64,000 bases of DNA. It comes from Astrothelium macrocarpum (taxonomy: Eukaryota; Ascomycota; Dothideomycetes; Trypetheliales; Trypetheliaceae). The notes beneath the pieces were generated by a model. It saw only the letters and a program-made list of their open reading frames with translations. It was not told the origin of the DNA and ran no database searches. Below are positions 11,590 through 21,869 of this stretch, piece by piece (position 1 is the stretch's first letter; every line of letters begins with the position of its first letter). The DNA is taken from the NCBI GenBank assembly GCA_021030915.1, contig JAGEMR010000046.1, positions 124,001 to 188,000 on the forward strand, written 5' to 3'. Made by a program: the position numbers and the translations under genes.

Positions 11590-12219
11590 ATGCCTGGTGC
11601 CGCAGCCGAGGATCGCGTGAGTGACTAATGTATCAAAACACAACTTGACCCCACTAGCTAACATGTGCAATTAGCAAAGCGAAGAGGGTTCCACCGGCCT
11701 TTCTGACTTTGGCGATACCATTGACTTGCCTACCTTTGACCAGATACTCGAAATGGACGATGACGAAGATGAACGTGACTTCAGCAAGAGCATTGTTTAT
11801 GACTTCTTTCAACAAGCTGAAAGCACATTCCAGAAGATGGATTCGAATTTGTCAGTGTCTTTTGTTTCATTATTACTACTTCTGTCTGCTTGCTTTTGCC
11901 CTTCACCGTCCACCAAATCATGGTACGGTTGCGGATCTGTATACTAATGTTGAATGTCAGAGCAAAGCGTGACCTCGCCCAGCTCTCGGCACTTGGCCAT
12001 TTCTTGAAAGGGAGTTCTGCCACTCTCGGACTCACCAAAGTCAAGGATAGCTGCGAGAAGATTCAACATTTTGGTGCGCACAAGGACGAAACAGGTACCA
12101 GAGAAGAACTCGACGATGAAGTCTGTCTAAAGCGTTTGAGAACAACCATCACACAAGCAAAGGCCGAATTTCAAGAGGCCGAGAAAAAGCTGAGGAATTT
12201 CTATCACGATAACGAATAA
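11590..12219 (+). CDS. YPD1: Histidine phosphotransfer protein YPD1
   Basis: YPD1 relays phosphate from hybrid histidine kinases to response regulators of the SSK1 and SKN7 type, controlling the HOG osmostress MAPK pathway. Exons are 11590-11616, 11675-11850 and 11961-12219, giving 153 aa, the usual size of a single-domain HPt protein. The four-helix HPt domain fills most of the chain. The phospho-accepting histidine is about residue 81, in the conserved HFLKGSSATLGL motif, right after the second intron. The N-terminal extension is acidic (MDDDEDERD). The first exon is only nine codons long. It is normally the only HPt gene in an ascomycete genome and is often essential. Confidence 0.95.
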
Positions 12220-13073
12220 AGTAATTTTAAGAAGCGAGCAAGGTAGCTAGCGTGGTGCAATGGATCTCTGGGGGGGCTGTGGGCTCTTGGAAAATGGGAA
12301 TCTGCTGTGGTACCCTGCGACTCTGGTATTAGCATGGGCAGTTTTCTGACACTCAAGCTCCTCATACCTTAGAATTTTGGGGTTCAGATGACATCACATA
12401 GAAATTACATCCAGTAAAACCGACAAACCTGTTTCGTTCGGTACACTTGAGAATTTGTTGAAGCGTTTGGCTAAGATTTGAGACTGCTTTCAACCTAACC
12501 ATATCATTCTTAGCTACAAAGCAGCGTTGGGCTAACTTGATACATCTATGCAAAGCATCCCTGCTCAAAGTTTGAATAAAATCCGAAAAGACCCTGAGTT
12601 CTGATCTAAAATTAGATACTGAATGACCAAGAATGTGTGGCCCATGATCAATGTAAGAGCTGAGCCATCTTGCTGACCTTGGCCAGTAGATAGTAACGTC
12701 GTTTAGTTGTGTCCAACTCGCAATTTTGGAGTGATGGTTGGTCGCAAACCATCTGATTCCCTCAAGCCGTCAAATGCAGCAATCTAACAAAAAAGTTCCG
12801 TCTACCTGCTGGTAACCCATCGTCAATCAGTGTTGGATTTAACTACACCGGCAACGGTGCCTTCCATCGCTAGATCATGGACACTACCCAGCAAGCCGGT
12901 AAAGAATGACTCATCTTTCGTTGTACCAAAGACATTTAGGCATCCACACCAACCGTACTGGCCCTTTTCATCGTGATTTTTGGTTCTTATTCCCTACAAG
13001 TCATTGGCTTTTCCCTGCGAATCGCAACAATTATTTTTCCAAGAAGCACAACATTAGAAACACGTCCTTGTCA
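12220..13073. other. Intergenic, no gene recognised
   Basis: This gap holds the 3' end of YPD1 and the upstream region of the 2H phosphoesterase gene. The frame of the latter is open back to an ATG at 12906, so part of this stretch could be coding if that start is used. Confidence 0.5.
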
Positions 13074-14357
13074 ATGGCAGGAAAAAACCAATCTCACCGC
13101 CATAACCGATCCAAACCTACTGGTAAGACGAGCGGAGCAAAACCTAAGAAGCCGCCTTTGACACATTTTCTTTGTTTGCCTCTTGTCAATGAATACTCCC
13201 GCCCACAGCTGCAGAATGCACTCGCAATTTTTGCTCAGGATGAAACTGGAGCTGCTTCTATTTTTCACGAAAATGCAATCCGTCCTCTGGGAGCATTGCA
13301 CTTTACAATCGGCGTTATGAGCCTGGTGGACAAAGAGCGTTTCGACGGAGCCATTCAGATGCTGCGAAATCTCAATATCGGTACTGTCCTTAACGAAGCT
13401 GAAAAAGAGATTTCGCAAGGGCATAATTCTACCCAATTGTCTGGATCGACGGAGGCCGCGACCGCGAATACGACTGAAAATGTAGACTTGGCGTTCGAGC
13501 CTGCAACCAATGCAAAAGAGCAAGCAGAATCAGAGACAGCTTCAAGTAATATCACAACATCCGAATCATCTGTCACAGATCTTGAGACTGTCAAACCTAC
13601 AACGGAAACGAAGTGGATCATAGAACCTCTCTCAAGTCCACCCTTATCTTCGCTAATGAGACCCGTTTCGCCGCCACCTTGGCCAAGACCATCGTCAGAA
13701 ACACCAAAACCGCCACCAAAAAAAGATTTTGTTCCGGGCTCAGCCTTAAAGCTCCAAATTTCAGCCCTTAAACCCATGCAATCTCCATCCAAGACATCGG
13801 TCCTTTACGCTGTTGCTGAAGATAACTCTGCGCGTCTCTTACCATTCGCGTCTGCAGTCAAAAAATCATTCACTGAAGCTGGATTCCTAGTTCCGGATGA
13901 CCGTCCCTTGAAACTTCACGCCACGATTGTGAATACTATCTACGCTAAGGAGGGACACCCAAGGGCAAGAAGACGGAGAGCAGAAGGGCTCGTTGAGACA
14001 TTCGATCGTCCTGTTTATGATAGCGAGAAAGGCGAGATTCAATCAGAAAAGCACGAGCGTGAAAATGAACACGAGAACGGTAGCGAGAGCGAGGAGAAAA
14101 ACAGCGACGGAGAAGACTTGGTGGACGAGGCTGAGGACGCTTCGAAAACAAAAGATCAAAGACCAGGGAAACCAATGTTCCAGCAACGCTTCAATGCTAT
14201 AGCTCTTATTGAGAAGTACAAAGACTTTGTATGGGCGCAAGATCTTCGCCTGGATCGACTGGCGATTTGCGAGATGGGAGCCAAGAAGGTGTATGATGAA
14301 CATGGGAAATTTTTGGAAGAGAAATATACGGAAGTCTCGAGCATACCGCTGCCATAA
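13074..14357 (+). CDS. AKAP7/ASCC1-like 2H phosphoesterase domain protein
   Basis: The protein carries the two H-x-T motifs of the 2H (LigT/AKAP7-NLS) fold: LHFTIG near residue 82 and LHATIV near 281, with the entry strand THFLCLPLVNEYS before the first. Proteins of this group act on cyclic phosphodiester RNA ends or sit in the ASC-1 coactivator complex. A long low-complexity Ser/Thr/Pro/Glu insert (about residues 110-225) separates the two halves, and a second acidic insert lies near 325-365 (SESEEKNSDGEDLVDE). I chose ATG 13074, followed by the basic MAGKNQSHRHNRSK; the frame is open to ATG 12906, which would give 483 aa. One exon is enough. Biochemical substrate is unknown. Confidence 0.8.
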   Translation: MAGKNQSHRHNRSKPTGKTSGAKPKKPPLTHFLCLPLVNEYSRPQLQNALAIFAQDETGAASIFHENAIRPLGALHFTIGVMSLVDKERFDGAIQMLRNLNIGTVLNEAEKEISQGHNSTQLSGSTEAATANTTENVDLAFEPATNAKEQAESETASSNITTSESSVTDLETVKPTTETKWIIEPLSSPPLSSLMRPVSPPPWPRPSSETPKPPPKKDFVPGSALKLQISALKPMQSPSKTSVLYAVAEDNSARLLPFASAVKKSFTEAGFLVPDDRPLKLHATIVNTIYAKEGHPRARRRRAEGLVETFDRPVYDSEKGEIQSEKHERENEHENGSESEEKNSDGEDLVDEAEDASKTKDQRPGKPMFQQRFNAIALIEKYKDFVWAQDLRLDRLAICEMGAKKVYDEHGKFLEEKYTEVSSIPLP

Positions 14358-15449
14358 AGATTTGTATTATCTATTCGGCTTCATTCCCATTTCTGAAGTA
14401 GAAAAGATCGCCGGTTGTACAATCTGCTTACTTGAAGGTATTCCACAATCGCCCATCTCACGCATCCTTAACATGATCTGTGTGCCGATATTGAGAGACT
14501 TTGGATTTGCAGAAGTTTTGGAATTGAACACAAGGGGCGAAGATCTGAGATCTTGCGGTTTGAATTCACAGGTTACTCTGAATCGCACTTGTGCGCCTTC
14601 GTGGCTTTGGGTTTGTAGAGCAAGACTTGAACTAGTGGTACTTGAGAAGCACAAAGAGCTTTGGAGGAGTAGCACAGCAGTTTGACTCTGTTTGAGCAAG
14701 TCTGGTAGACCTTTTCGAATACCTGTCAAAGTAGTTGAAGGTCTCTCACAGGTAGACCAAGGATATCTGGAATAAGGGTAACATCCTCAAATTTCGTTCT
14801 TTTGCCATCGATTCCGTAAAATGGAGATTAGTGATAAAGCAAATCGTACAACTCAGTAAAGGTCTTGCCTTCGTGAAAGACCCCGTTGGCTTCTTGCTTG
14901 CTGTAAAAAGTAGGTAACAAAGATGAGAATCGAGTGAGTCAGACGTTCACGGTGACATCGCATCAATCATCTTTGACTAGCAAAAGTTATCGACGGTTCA
15001 AAATGTGATTATAGCTTTCCGTATGATTTCTTGGCGATGCACATTTGATCGGCAGCAGACATGATGCAGGATGCACGCAAGACGCACCCGCTCAGTCATG
15101 GATTTTCTAAGAAATCCATGTCTATTCCCTAGTACTGCTGCTACCGATAATAAGGACGAGATGCACCAATTGCCTTTTGTTGCCTGCCTTCCTGCTTGTG
15201 CCTTGCCTAAGTCGAGAGCGCAAGTTGGGGTGAGGCTGAATATCCGAAGTTGTTCATCGTTACACCCCTGTCTGGTGCTACATTGAATTCTAGCATGCCT
15301 CTGAAGACCTGATGTCTGTTCTTGAACGCCGATTATCCTTGCGCTGCAGTGGCGATTACTGCTGTTGGTCACTGACTCCCAAGCGGCTTAACCTGTGGCA
15401 TTGGTCAATCTTTCTTACTACCACCATGATTCCTTGAGATACGGGAATC
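14358..15449. other. Intergenic, no gene recognised
   Basis: About 1.1 kb between two plus-strand genes. Short frames exist on both strands but none shows family motifs. The last part should be the promoter of the mannosyltransferase gene. Confidence 0.5.
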
Positions 15450-16550
15450 ATGCATTTCGCCTTTCCTCCTCGGAAGTCATCTCATCCATCACCATATGCC
15501 GTCCGCTCCCCTAGGTCACCTCCTCTGATAAAAAGACCGCAGCTGCGGAAATGGGGAGCATTGGCAGCGACAGCGGTCTTTGTTCTTTTTCTGCTTTCGA
15601 GATTATTCAGTGCCGACTCCTCTGAAAAAATACCCCCTGGATCCCCGCGAAGCGTAATTGTTACGACTATTGATCCTCAGGCTTCTCAATCACTGGTTAG
15701 TGCAATCAAAGATAATAGGGTTGACTATGCGACAAGACATGGTACATGCTTTTCCTATTTAGGTTTACGTGAATGATTGCTCTGACTCTGTACTGATAAT
15801 TTTTAATTCTCCAGGTTATGCCACTTTCTTCCCGAACACTACAGATTATGACCTCGAAGATGCGCCTCTCTCATGGTCCAAGATACCAGCGATGCGCCAT
15901 GCCATGACGCTTTATCCACATTCGAGCTATTTCTTCTACCTCACGCCCCTTGCATTGATCATGAATCCGTCGCTTTCCATCGAGTCACACGTCATGAATC
16001 CAGGAAGACTGGAATCACTGATGCTGGTCGACCAGCCTGTAGTTCCTCCGGAGTCCGTCATCAAGACCTTTGCGAATTTACAAGCGGGCAATATTGACTT
16101 GGTACTCACACAGGATCGGGAGGGCTTAAGCCAGGGGAGCTTTGTGGTTCGTAGAGGAGAGTGGGCCAAATACTTCTTGGACGCTTGGTTTGATCCATTG
16201 TACCGCAGCTACAACTTCCAAAAGGCAGAGGGTCATGCTCTGGAACATATTGTGCAGTAAGAGGCGTCTCGATCAAGACTTTAAAGAGAATTAAATTGCC
16301 CAAGACCATTCACTAACATTGCACACTTAGATGGCATGGTACCATTCTTGCGAAATTGGCGATTGTTCCCCAGCGAATACTCAATTCCTACTTCAGAGAC
16401 TCTGCCGGTCGTAATGTGGGAACATACGACGAAGGAGATTTTGTTGTCAATTTCTTCGGCTGCGATGTGGACGAGAAACGGGACTGTGAGAAGGAGATGA
16501 CTCCTCTCGTTACTAGGTGGCGTGAAATTAGGGATAGACGTGGGTACTAG
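15450..16550 (+). CDS. GT34 alpha-1,6-mannosyltransferase subunit (MNN10/MNN11 type)
   Basis: This type II Golgi protein resembles MNN10/MNN11, subunits of the M-Pol II complex that extend the alpha-1,6 mannan backbone of N-glycans. Exons are 15450-15741, 15815-16256 and 16331-16550, giving 317 aa. A short cytosolic tail rich in Pro, Lys and Arg precedes one membrane anchor (about residues 37-54). Family blocks are visible: SVIVTTID, WSKIPAMRHAM, ALIMNPSLS, GSFVVRRGEW, ALEHIVQ and, across the last splice, WHGTILAKLA. The place where GT34 enzymes usually carry Asp-x-Asp reads LTPLALIMN here, with no aspartate, so this may be a non-catalytic or divergent subunit. MNN11 seems the closer match, but I did not separate the two rigorously. 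Confidence 0.87.
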
Positions 16551-16871
16551 GAGGATATGATTCGTAACAACAGGCTGTCCGATCACTCGATATGTTTGCA
16601 TTACACAGAGATTTTACGGTCCAGCATTGGAACTTGGGATTAGATCAGTGACGTACACTATATGAGAATACGATAATCTATTCTGTTAATTGATTAATCA
16701 ATCTGACTCGGAAAATGAGAAAGGTGGTGGAAGTCTTATGTTATGGGTCTAAATACTTACCCAGTTAGGAAGGGCGTTGATGCAGACCCTTGGACATCGT
16801 CACAAACAAAGCCTAACCTTTTCTACACCAACCACTAAATTCCTTCGATAACCGATATTTGATACTGCAAC
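16551..16871. other. Intergenic, no gene recognised
   Basis: This 321-bp gap carries the 3' end of the mannosyltransferase gene and the promoter of the next gene. No clear promoter motif was found. Confidence 0.5.
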
Positions 16872-18193
16872 ATGCTTCCTACCGTTCCTTCAAAAGTTTT
16901 TGAACAGAATCCTCAATTTCAAGCGCTGTATCAAACCCTCACATCTTCTCAATTGAACCTAGATGGGTCTTCGAAAGGATTAGGTACGGAAAATGCTAGA
17001 CAGAAGATGGTCGAGGTGAGTTTCTAGAGTATTCATACCCTATGTTCTGCAAAACATCAATCAAAACCAATGTGGAGAGATCTGAACCAATAAAGTCATC
17101 AAGTGTTTTGATTTTCCTTAGCTAGTAAGAGTACTCGTGTAACCGCATCTCAATGTTCACTACAGGAACTTGAAACTGCCAGAATCGAACTGGCCCAAAG
17201 GCAACTCATCATTGATGGCTTAACGAAAATTTCTCGGCGTGCAGAGGACTTGCCACTAGAAGTGAGTCTGGAGTGCCGTATTCCGTGCGACCAAAGTCAT
17301 CTACTAATGAGGCTGAAGCTGCTGCAGGTCATTGAGCTTGTAGCTGCAGATTTAGATGGCCGACTGCCTGGTACCGACCCTGACTTGCTTGAGGGAGAGT
17401 TTGGGTATTTCAAAGTAGGGGATGGGATGTGTGTTTTCGGAATTGCACTGACATAATACTAATCAGGAACATTTGGACATAATAGCTTCGGCTTTATCCA
17501 AAGAATTTTGCGAAATTGAAACCCAACTTTTGCGCATGAATAACTCTTCCAGTGAGTTATAGTAAAACATATGTATGTTTGGCATCTACTAAATACTACG
17601 CAGCAACTACAAATGATGAAAGTCTGGCAGAAACTATTAAACAGCGACAACTGAGGTTATTCCAGTCACGTCAAGACCTTCTGGATTCGAGAGAGCGTAT
17701 CATGCTGCTTGCATGCGAAGTACTCAATGCTCACACAACATGCCTGGATGTTGGAATTCGTACTCTGGAGCAGACCATCCATGGCAGCGTAGCACGGGGC
17801 ACCCGAGCCCAAACCGAATACCTCAGTACTGTAGCGGAAGGGGTCAGCCGGAAAAGTCGGTATGTCATTATTTCCTTCTAGGTTCCATAAATCTAGAAGT
17901 ACCCTCTTCCCTAGTCCATGACTAACATCTATCTGTTTCGCAGAATTGCAGCCCAGCAAGCCCGAGCTAATCTTTATACTCCTGAACTCCAACACGCTTT
18001 GCAGAACTACACCTCGCATCTCGAGAGTGGCATCGCTCGACTAAAACGCCGCGAGGCCGCCGCGGAGGATGAGCTGGCTGCTTACGAGGAAGCCGGCGAT
18101 GGGATGCGGGAGATTGGTCGGCGGTTTGCAGAGGTGAAGATCGAGATCGAGAAGGTGCAGGCGGAGATACGGCGCTTGGACGACCGTTCTTGA
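16872..18193 (+). CDS. Coiled-coil protein of unknown function, six exons
   Basis: I do not recognise the family. Six exons splice in frame: 16872-17015, 17166-17261, 17328-17414, 17467-17551, 17604-17859 and 17944-18193, giving 305 aa. The chain is almost entirely predicted helix with heptad-like spacing, including LETARIELAQRQLIIDGL, EIETQLLRMN, IKQRQLRLFQSRQDLL and IARLKRREAAAEDELAAY. There is no signal peptide or membrane segment. The length, all-helical content and many introns recall subunits of microtubule or kinetochore assemblies such as augmin, but that is only a resemblance. The gene is tail-to-tail with SDH8, with 102 bp between stop codons. Confidence 0.75.
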
Positions 18194-18295
18194 CCCGGCT
18201 AGCTAACTAACTCCATGCTGAGCATCCACCTGCTTCTTCTCAACCAACGCTCAGAATCCTATCATGGTGTTGACGATCGTTATTTTGGCATCTGT

Positions 18296-18748
18296 CTAGA
18301 AATCCGTCACCCGCCCATTGTAGCTCCAATCCCCTCCGCCACCCCATCGCAACGGCTCATTCTTCGGCCCTCCAACCTCTCCAGTCTTTGGATTCACATC
18401 GCCCTGGAACTCCGGCGCCGCGCCGCGTCGCACATCCGGATGTAGTTCTTGGCCCTCGCCGCGTGCGTCAATCTCTGCTTTCAGCGTCGTCTCAGTGGCG
18501 GGCGACAGGTTTATCTGCTGGCGTGATGAGGATGGCGCGCCACCAGTAGGTGGCGCAATATCGGTGGCTGAGGTGGCGGAACGAGGGGTGCTGAAGGCAC
18601 CGGTGGATTGGCGTTGGAGGCGGTCGAAGATTTCTTGCTCTTCTTTAGGTAGCCGTGGAGGAGAAGGGCCGGGGGAGAAGGCGGAGTGAGGACGGATAGA
18701 GGTGACGAAGGTGCGTCGGGAAAGGGATGACAAGGTTCTCGGTAGCAT
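18296..18748 (-). CDS. SDH8: Succinate dehydrogenase assembly factor SDH8/SDHAF4
   Basis: This mitochondrial matrix chaperone binds flavinylated SDH1 (SdhA) before the catalytic dimer of complex II is assembled. The 150-aa single-exon product starts at ATG 18748. The first 30 residues are basic and Ser-rich (RTLSSLSRRTFVTSIR), a good mitochondrial presequence. The diagnostic DUF1674 block forms the extreme C-terminus: FQGDVNPKTGEVGGPKNEP, then RWGGGGDWSYNGRVTDF. The middle is variable and disordered, as is usual. The Gly run in the C-terminal block is slightly longer than in many homologues. Confidence 0.95.
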   Translation of the reverse strand: MLPRTLSSLSRRTFVTSIRPHSAFSPGPSPPRLPKEEQEIFDRLQRQSTGAFSTPRSATSATDIAPPTGGAPSSSRQQINLSPATETTLKAEIDARGEGQELHPDVRRGAAPEFQGDVNPKTGEVGGPKNEPLRWGGGGDWSYNGRVTDF

Positions 18749-19016
18749 TGGAGTGATCAATGGTTCCTGCTATACCAAAGATTTTGACATGAAAAGAATT
18801 ATATGCGGACGAAAAGTCCGAGGTATCGGCGTTGATGTCACGATCCTTATTTTGCCGCTTGCCTCCGCCTCATGTTGGAGACGCGCCCGATCTTCGACCG
18901 GAATTCATTACTCATGTCCCAATCCCATCGCAGTATCTCGGCATCTGGTATTTCCTATTCTACTAACATGAATCATCTAATTTGATATTGGGTTTTGGTG
19001 CATCATGGAATGATTC

Positions 19017-19923
19017 TTAAGGCTGCTTAACGCCCGCCCTGTGCTCTTTGGAAGCTTCTGAGAATAATCTGCCCTTTTTAATATCAGCTCCAATCTTCTC
19101 ATCTGCTTCTACTTGCGATTGCATGAGATCCAATGCCTTCTCTGCGAGACCTTGAGGCAAGCAGACGACACCGTTCAGGTCTCCAATCAGGTAATCTCCA
19201 GGACTGATTATTGCATCCTGGTCTTCGCTTTGTAACCGCACTGGTGTGTTGATCTGCAATAATGAGCTGATGCTACGGAGGAAGAGTTTGGGGAAATCAT
19301 GGATACTGACCTCGCTAACCCGTGCTTGTTCGTATGGAGATGCAGTACCTATATCCCGTGCAAAGATCTGCCGTTGTTTTAGCGCCAAAAATGGTTATGA
19401 AGATGAGAGACATGTTGATCGTACTGGAAAATTTAGATCACGATGTTCTTGTAAATCTCGAACACGGCCGTCAACAATCGTACCAATAGCTCCTGAGTAC
19501 TGGGCTCGTGTACTCATCAGACCACCATAAGCAGCGTTGATCATCCGAGGTGGACATGAGATGAAGACTACCGATCCTGATGGTATTGTATCGATCTAGG
19601 CTACCTTAGTCGCAGATTGAAACCCCTTCTAACGAGACATACGTAATGTCCAGCAGGTTTTGGCTCATTCTCATGATTCTTGCGGGCATATTTCACGGTA
19701 TATGCTGGGCCAATGATTTTAGTTGGGCCTTCTTGTCTCTTAGGAGACCACATTGTTAAACCAGCAAGAAAACCGCCATGAGGTATCTTGAGCTTGAGAA
19801 GTGCATCGGACACATCGCAACTGTTACAGAATTGAGTCAATGCACGTGCAATTCTGAGGAGCAATAGGAATAGCCACACGTTGTAAACGATTCGAGAGCC
19901 TTGACGATTGATTTAGTAGCCAT
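19017..19923 (-). CDS. RraA-family aldolase-like protein (HMG/CHA aldolase type)
   Basis: The RraA fold includes class II pyruvate aldolases that cleave 4-hydroxy-4-methyl-2-oxoglutarate or 4-carboxy-4-hydroxy-2-oxoadipate to pyruvate plus a second 2-oxo acid. Five exons were rebuilt: 19923-19880, 19820-19643, 19595-19425, 19367-19311 and 19253-19017, giving 228 aa, the normal family length. Family blocks are FTTCDVSDALLKLK at the N-terminus, GPAYTVKY, GGLMSTRAQYSGAIGTIVDG, and VDGRVRD with the Arg-Asp pair (about 120-121) that binds substrate and metal in the aldolases. The C-terminal GDYLIGDLNGVVCLP is also conserved. It is divergently transcribed from the 2-hydroxyacid dehydrogenase gene. 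Substrate is inferred only; RraA-fold proteins without aldolase function exist. Confidence 0.88.
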
Positions 19924-20298
19924 TGGAATCTTTGAGAAATGGTGAGCTTTGGAAATTATCAATACGATTGTAACTCGATAGATTAGACAAGAAACAACGC
20001 AATACTTCTTCAGGTCCACTTGAGGGGAAACTTTATCTGCTTCTATTATGGACCATCTATGAATATCGTCCAGGAAGATTCTCCGTTTACTAAATGCCAG
20101 CAAGCATGACGGCATGAGCGGGACTCGAGGTTTTCCCCGCCGAGGTCTCTCCTGTTGAACCCTACATCCGATTGTAGCGCATTTGCCAAATGACCCATCC
20201 CGATCCTTTTTTGGTCTGGCTTCTGCTGTCTGTATAAGTTGCCAAGATGGGTCGGTTCCTTACTCGAAGCCTTCTCCCAACGCCTAGCATAGAAACAA
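19924..20298. promoter_or_regulatory. Divergent promoter within the catabolic cluster
   Basis: These 375 bp separate the start codons of the RraA-like gene (minus) and the D-2-hydroxyacid dehydrogenase gene (plus), so the two are probably co-regulated. The stretch near 20125-20150 contains two CGAGG pentamers flanking CCCCGC, possible zinc-cluster factor half-sites. No TATA box is obvious. Confidence 0.5.
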
Positions 20299-21255
20299 AT
20301 GTCAAAGCCCATCGTCTACGTTCTCGATCCATACCACCCTGATGCTATCGCAGCCCTCCAAAACGATTCTTCCATAGAGATCGTCCAAAACAATGACCCT
20401 CGATGCAACGGCTGGCATGCAGATGCTACTGCTCTCATGCTCCGCTCTGAGACGCGTATCGCTCATGAAGATTTCGCACAGGCTAGGAACTTGAAAGTCA
20501 TTGTCAAGCAAGGTGTCGGTGTCGACAACATCGACTTGTCGAGCGCCAAAGAGCATGGGATCATTGTTTGCAATACACCAGCCCTGAACAGCGAAACAGT
20601 CGCTGAACTGACCTTGACGCTTGCACTATGTATTGCACGACGAGTTTCGGAGATTGATCGCAAGGTTAGACGTGGGGAGGTAGTCGTGCGCTCGCAGACA
20701 CTAGGACAATCACTATATCAGAAGACTATCGGTATCATTGGGATGGGGAATATTGGAAAAGTTGTTGCTCAAAAATGGAGAAGCGCAATGGAAGGACAAA
20801 TAATCGGATTCGATCCCTTTGCGCCACCTAATACCTGGACGGATTTGCTACATCAGCGTGTTCAATCACTTGAAGAGCTGCTAGATATATCGGATGTGAT
20901 CTCATTGCATGTACCGCTAACAGAGTCTACACGCAAAATGATTGGCAAGACAGAGTTTGAGCGAATGAAGAATAGTGCTATCCTCTTGAATTGTGCTCGT
21001 GGCGGTATTGTGGATGAAGTAGCACTCTTGGACGCCCTTTCTACGAAGAAGATCTACGGAGCCGCCTTGGACGCGATGGATATTGAGCCACCCACTCTTG
21101 AAGCATATGAGCAATTTCTGAAAAACGAAAACTTGATAATGACGCCGCACATTGGCGCTTCGACCAGAGAAAATCAGAGTAGGAGCGGTGTGGCAGTAGT
21201 GGAAACGTTATTGGCAGTGCTAGAGGGCAAAGCTGTGCCTAACCGGATCGTTTGA
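20299..21255 (+). CDS. D-isomer-specific 2-hydroxyacid dehydrogenase
   Basis: This is an NAD(P)-dependent oxidoreductase of the D-2-hydroxyacid/3-phosphoglycerate dehydrogenase family. The 318-aa product comes from one exon with a good ATG. The Rossmann motif GIIGMGNIG lies at residues 145-153. The catalytic triad is visible as Arg234 (NCARGGIVDE), Glu263 (in AMDIEPP) and His284 (MTPHIGAST). The N-terminal lid has VKQGVGVDNID. It lacks the C-terminal ACT domain of the long biosynthetic phosphoglycerate dehydrogenases, which suggests a catabolic role. Its bacterial relatives include the (S)-sulfolactate dehydrogenase SlcC, which pairs with an Ldh2-family partner, as here. The true substrate is not readable. 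Confidence 0.93.
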   Translation: MSKPIVYVLDPYHPDAIAALQNDSSIEIVQNNDPRCNGWHADATALMLRSETRIAHEDFAQARNLKVIVKQGVGVDNIDLSSAKEHGIIVCNTPALNSETVAELTLTLALCIARRVSEIDRKVRRGEVVVRSQTLGQSLYQKTIGIIGMGNIGKVVAQKWRSAMEGQIIGFDPFAPPNTWTDLLHQRVQSLEELLDISDVISLHVPLTESTRKMIGKTEFERMKNSAILLNCARGGIVDEVALLDALSTKKIYGAALDAMDIEPPTLEAYEQFLKNENLIMTPHIGASTRENQSRSGVAVVETLLAVLEGKAVPNRIV

Positions 21256-21869
21256 AAAAGTAAGTGCTGTTTATGGATTGGCGGCAACCAGAAGTACAAT
21301 CAAACGTTTGATAGAGCCAGCAAAACGTCTTTACAGATTGGCTCAACAGAAGAACCAAAAATGAAGAATTAAGGGCAAGTATACAACTTGCGGGAACGGT
21401 TGAAAGTATGTTGCCAAGAGCCAATCCTTCATAAATCAAACCGTGTCCTTGAGCTGCTACGTCGTGAAATGCAACAAAAAGACAAGATTAGCAATGGCTA
21501 TTGATATGATCGTCATGTTGGTTGAAAGAGGACTAGCGACGCAAAGTGCCAGTATTCACGTGGGTAAAAGCACCTGAGAGTTGGCGTAGCCCAGAACTGT
21601 TTCCAATTCCAGCACATTGCGGACATATTATCCTCGTACAGTCGAACAGATCTTCAGGGTTTCAATGATCAAAAACCAGTAAGTGGGGTAAAGATTGGAA
21701 ATCGGTTGAGAAGCAACCGAATCAGCGTCATACTCCAGTAATTCGTAGAGACGCTACCATCCACCGGTGTGTTGACCCACTTTCTCAAATTCATTAACCC
21801 AGAATTTCTTATATCAGAAATATCTTAAGATTCGAACGAATCTTGCTTCTAAAAGCAAAGGAAAAAGAA
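21256..21869. other. Intergenic region upstream of the Ldh2-family gene
   Basis: About 600 bp between two plus-strand cluster genes. No gene was recognised. It contains a perfect palindromic zinc-cluster-type site (listed separately at 21703-21719) about 150 bp before the next start codon. Confidence 0.55.
21703..21719. promoter_or_regulatory. Palindromic CGG-N11-CCG element
   Basis: CGGTTG and CAACCG form a perfect 6-bp inverted repeat around the spacer AGAAG, giving CGG-N11-CCG. This geometry is bound by Zn2Cys6 factors of the Gal4 type. The site lies 150 bp upstream of the Ldh2-family start codon. No such regulator gene is in the cluster, so its function is inferred. Confidence 0.45.

Noticed and set aside
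14209..14685. Plus-strand frame overlapping the end of the 2H phosphoesterase gene
   Set aside because: It overlaps the confirmed coding frame in another phase and continues into the 3' region without any motif.
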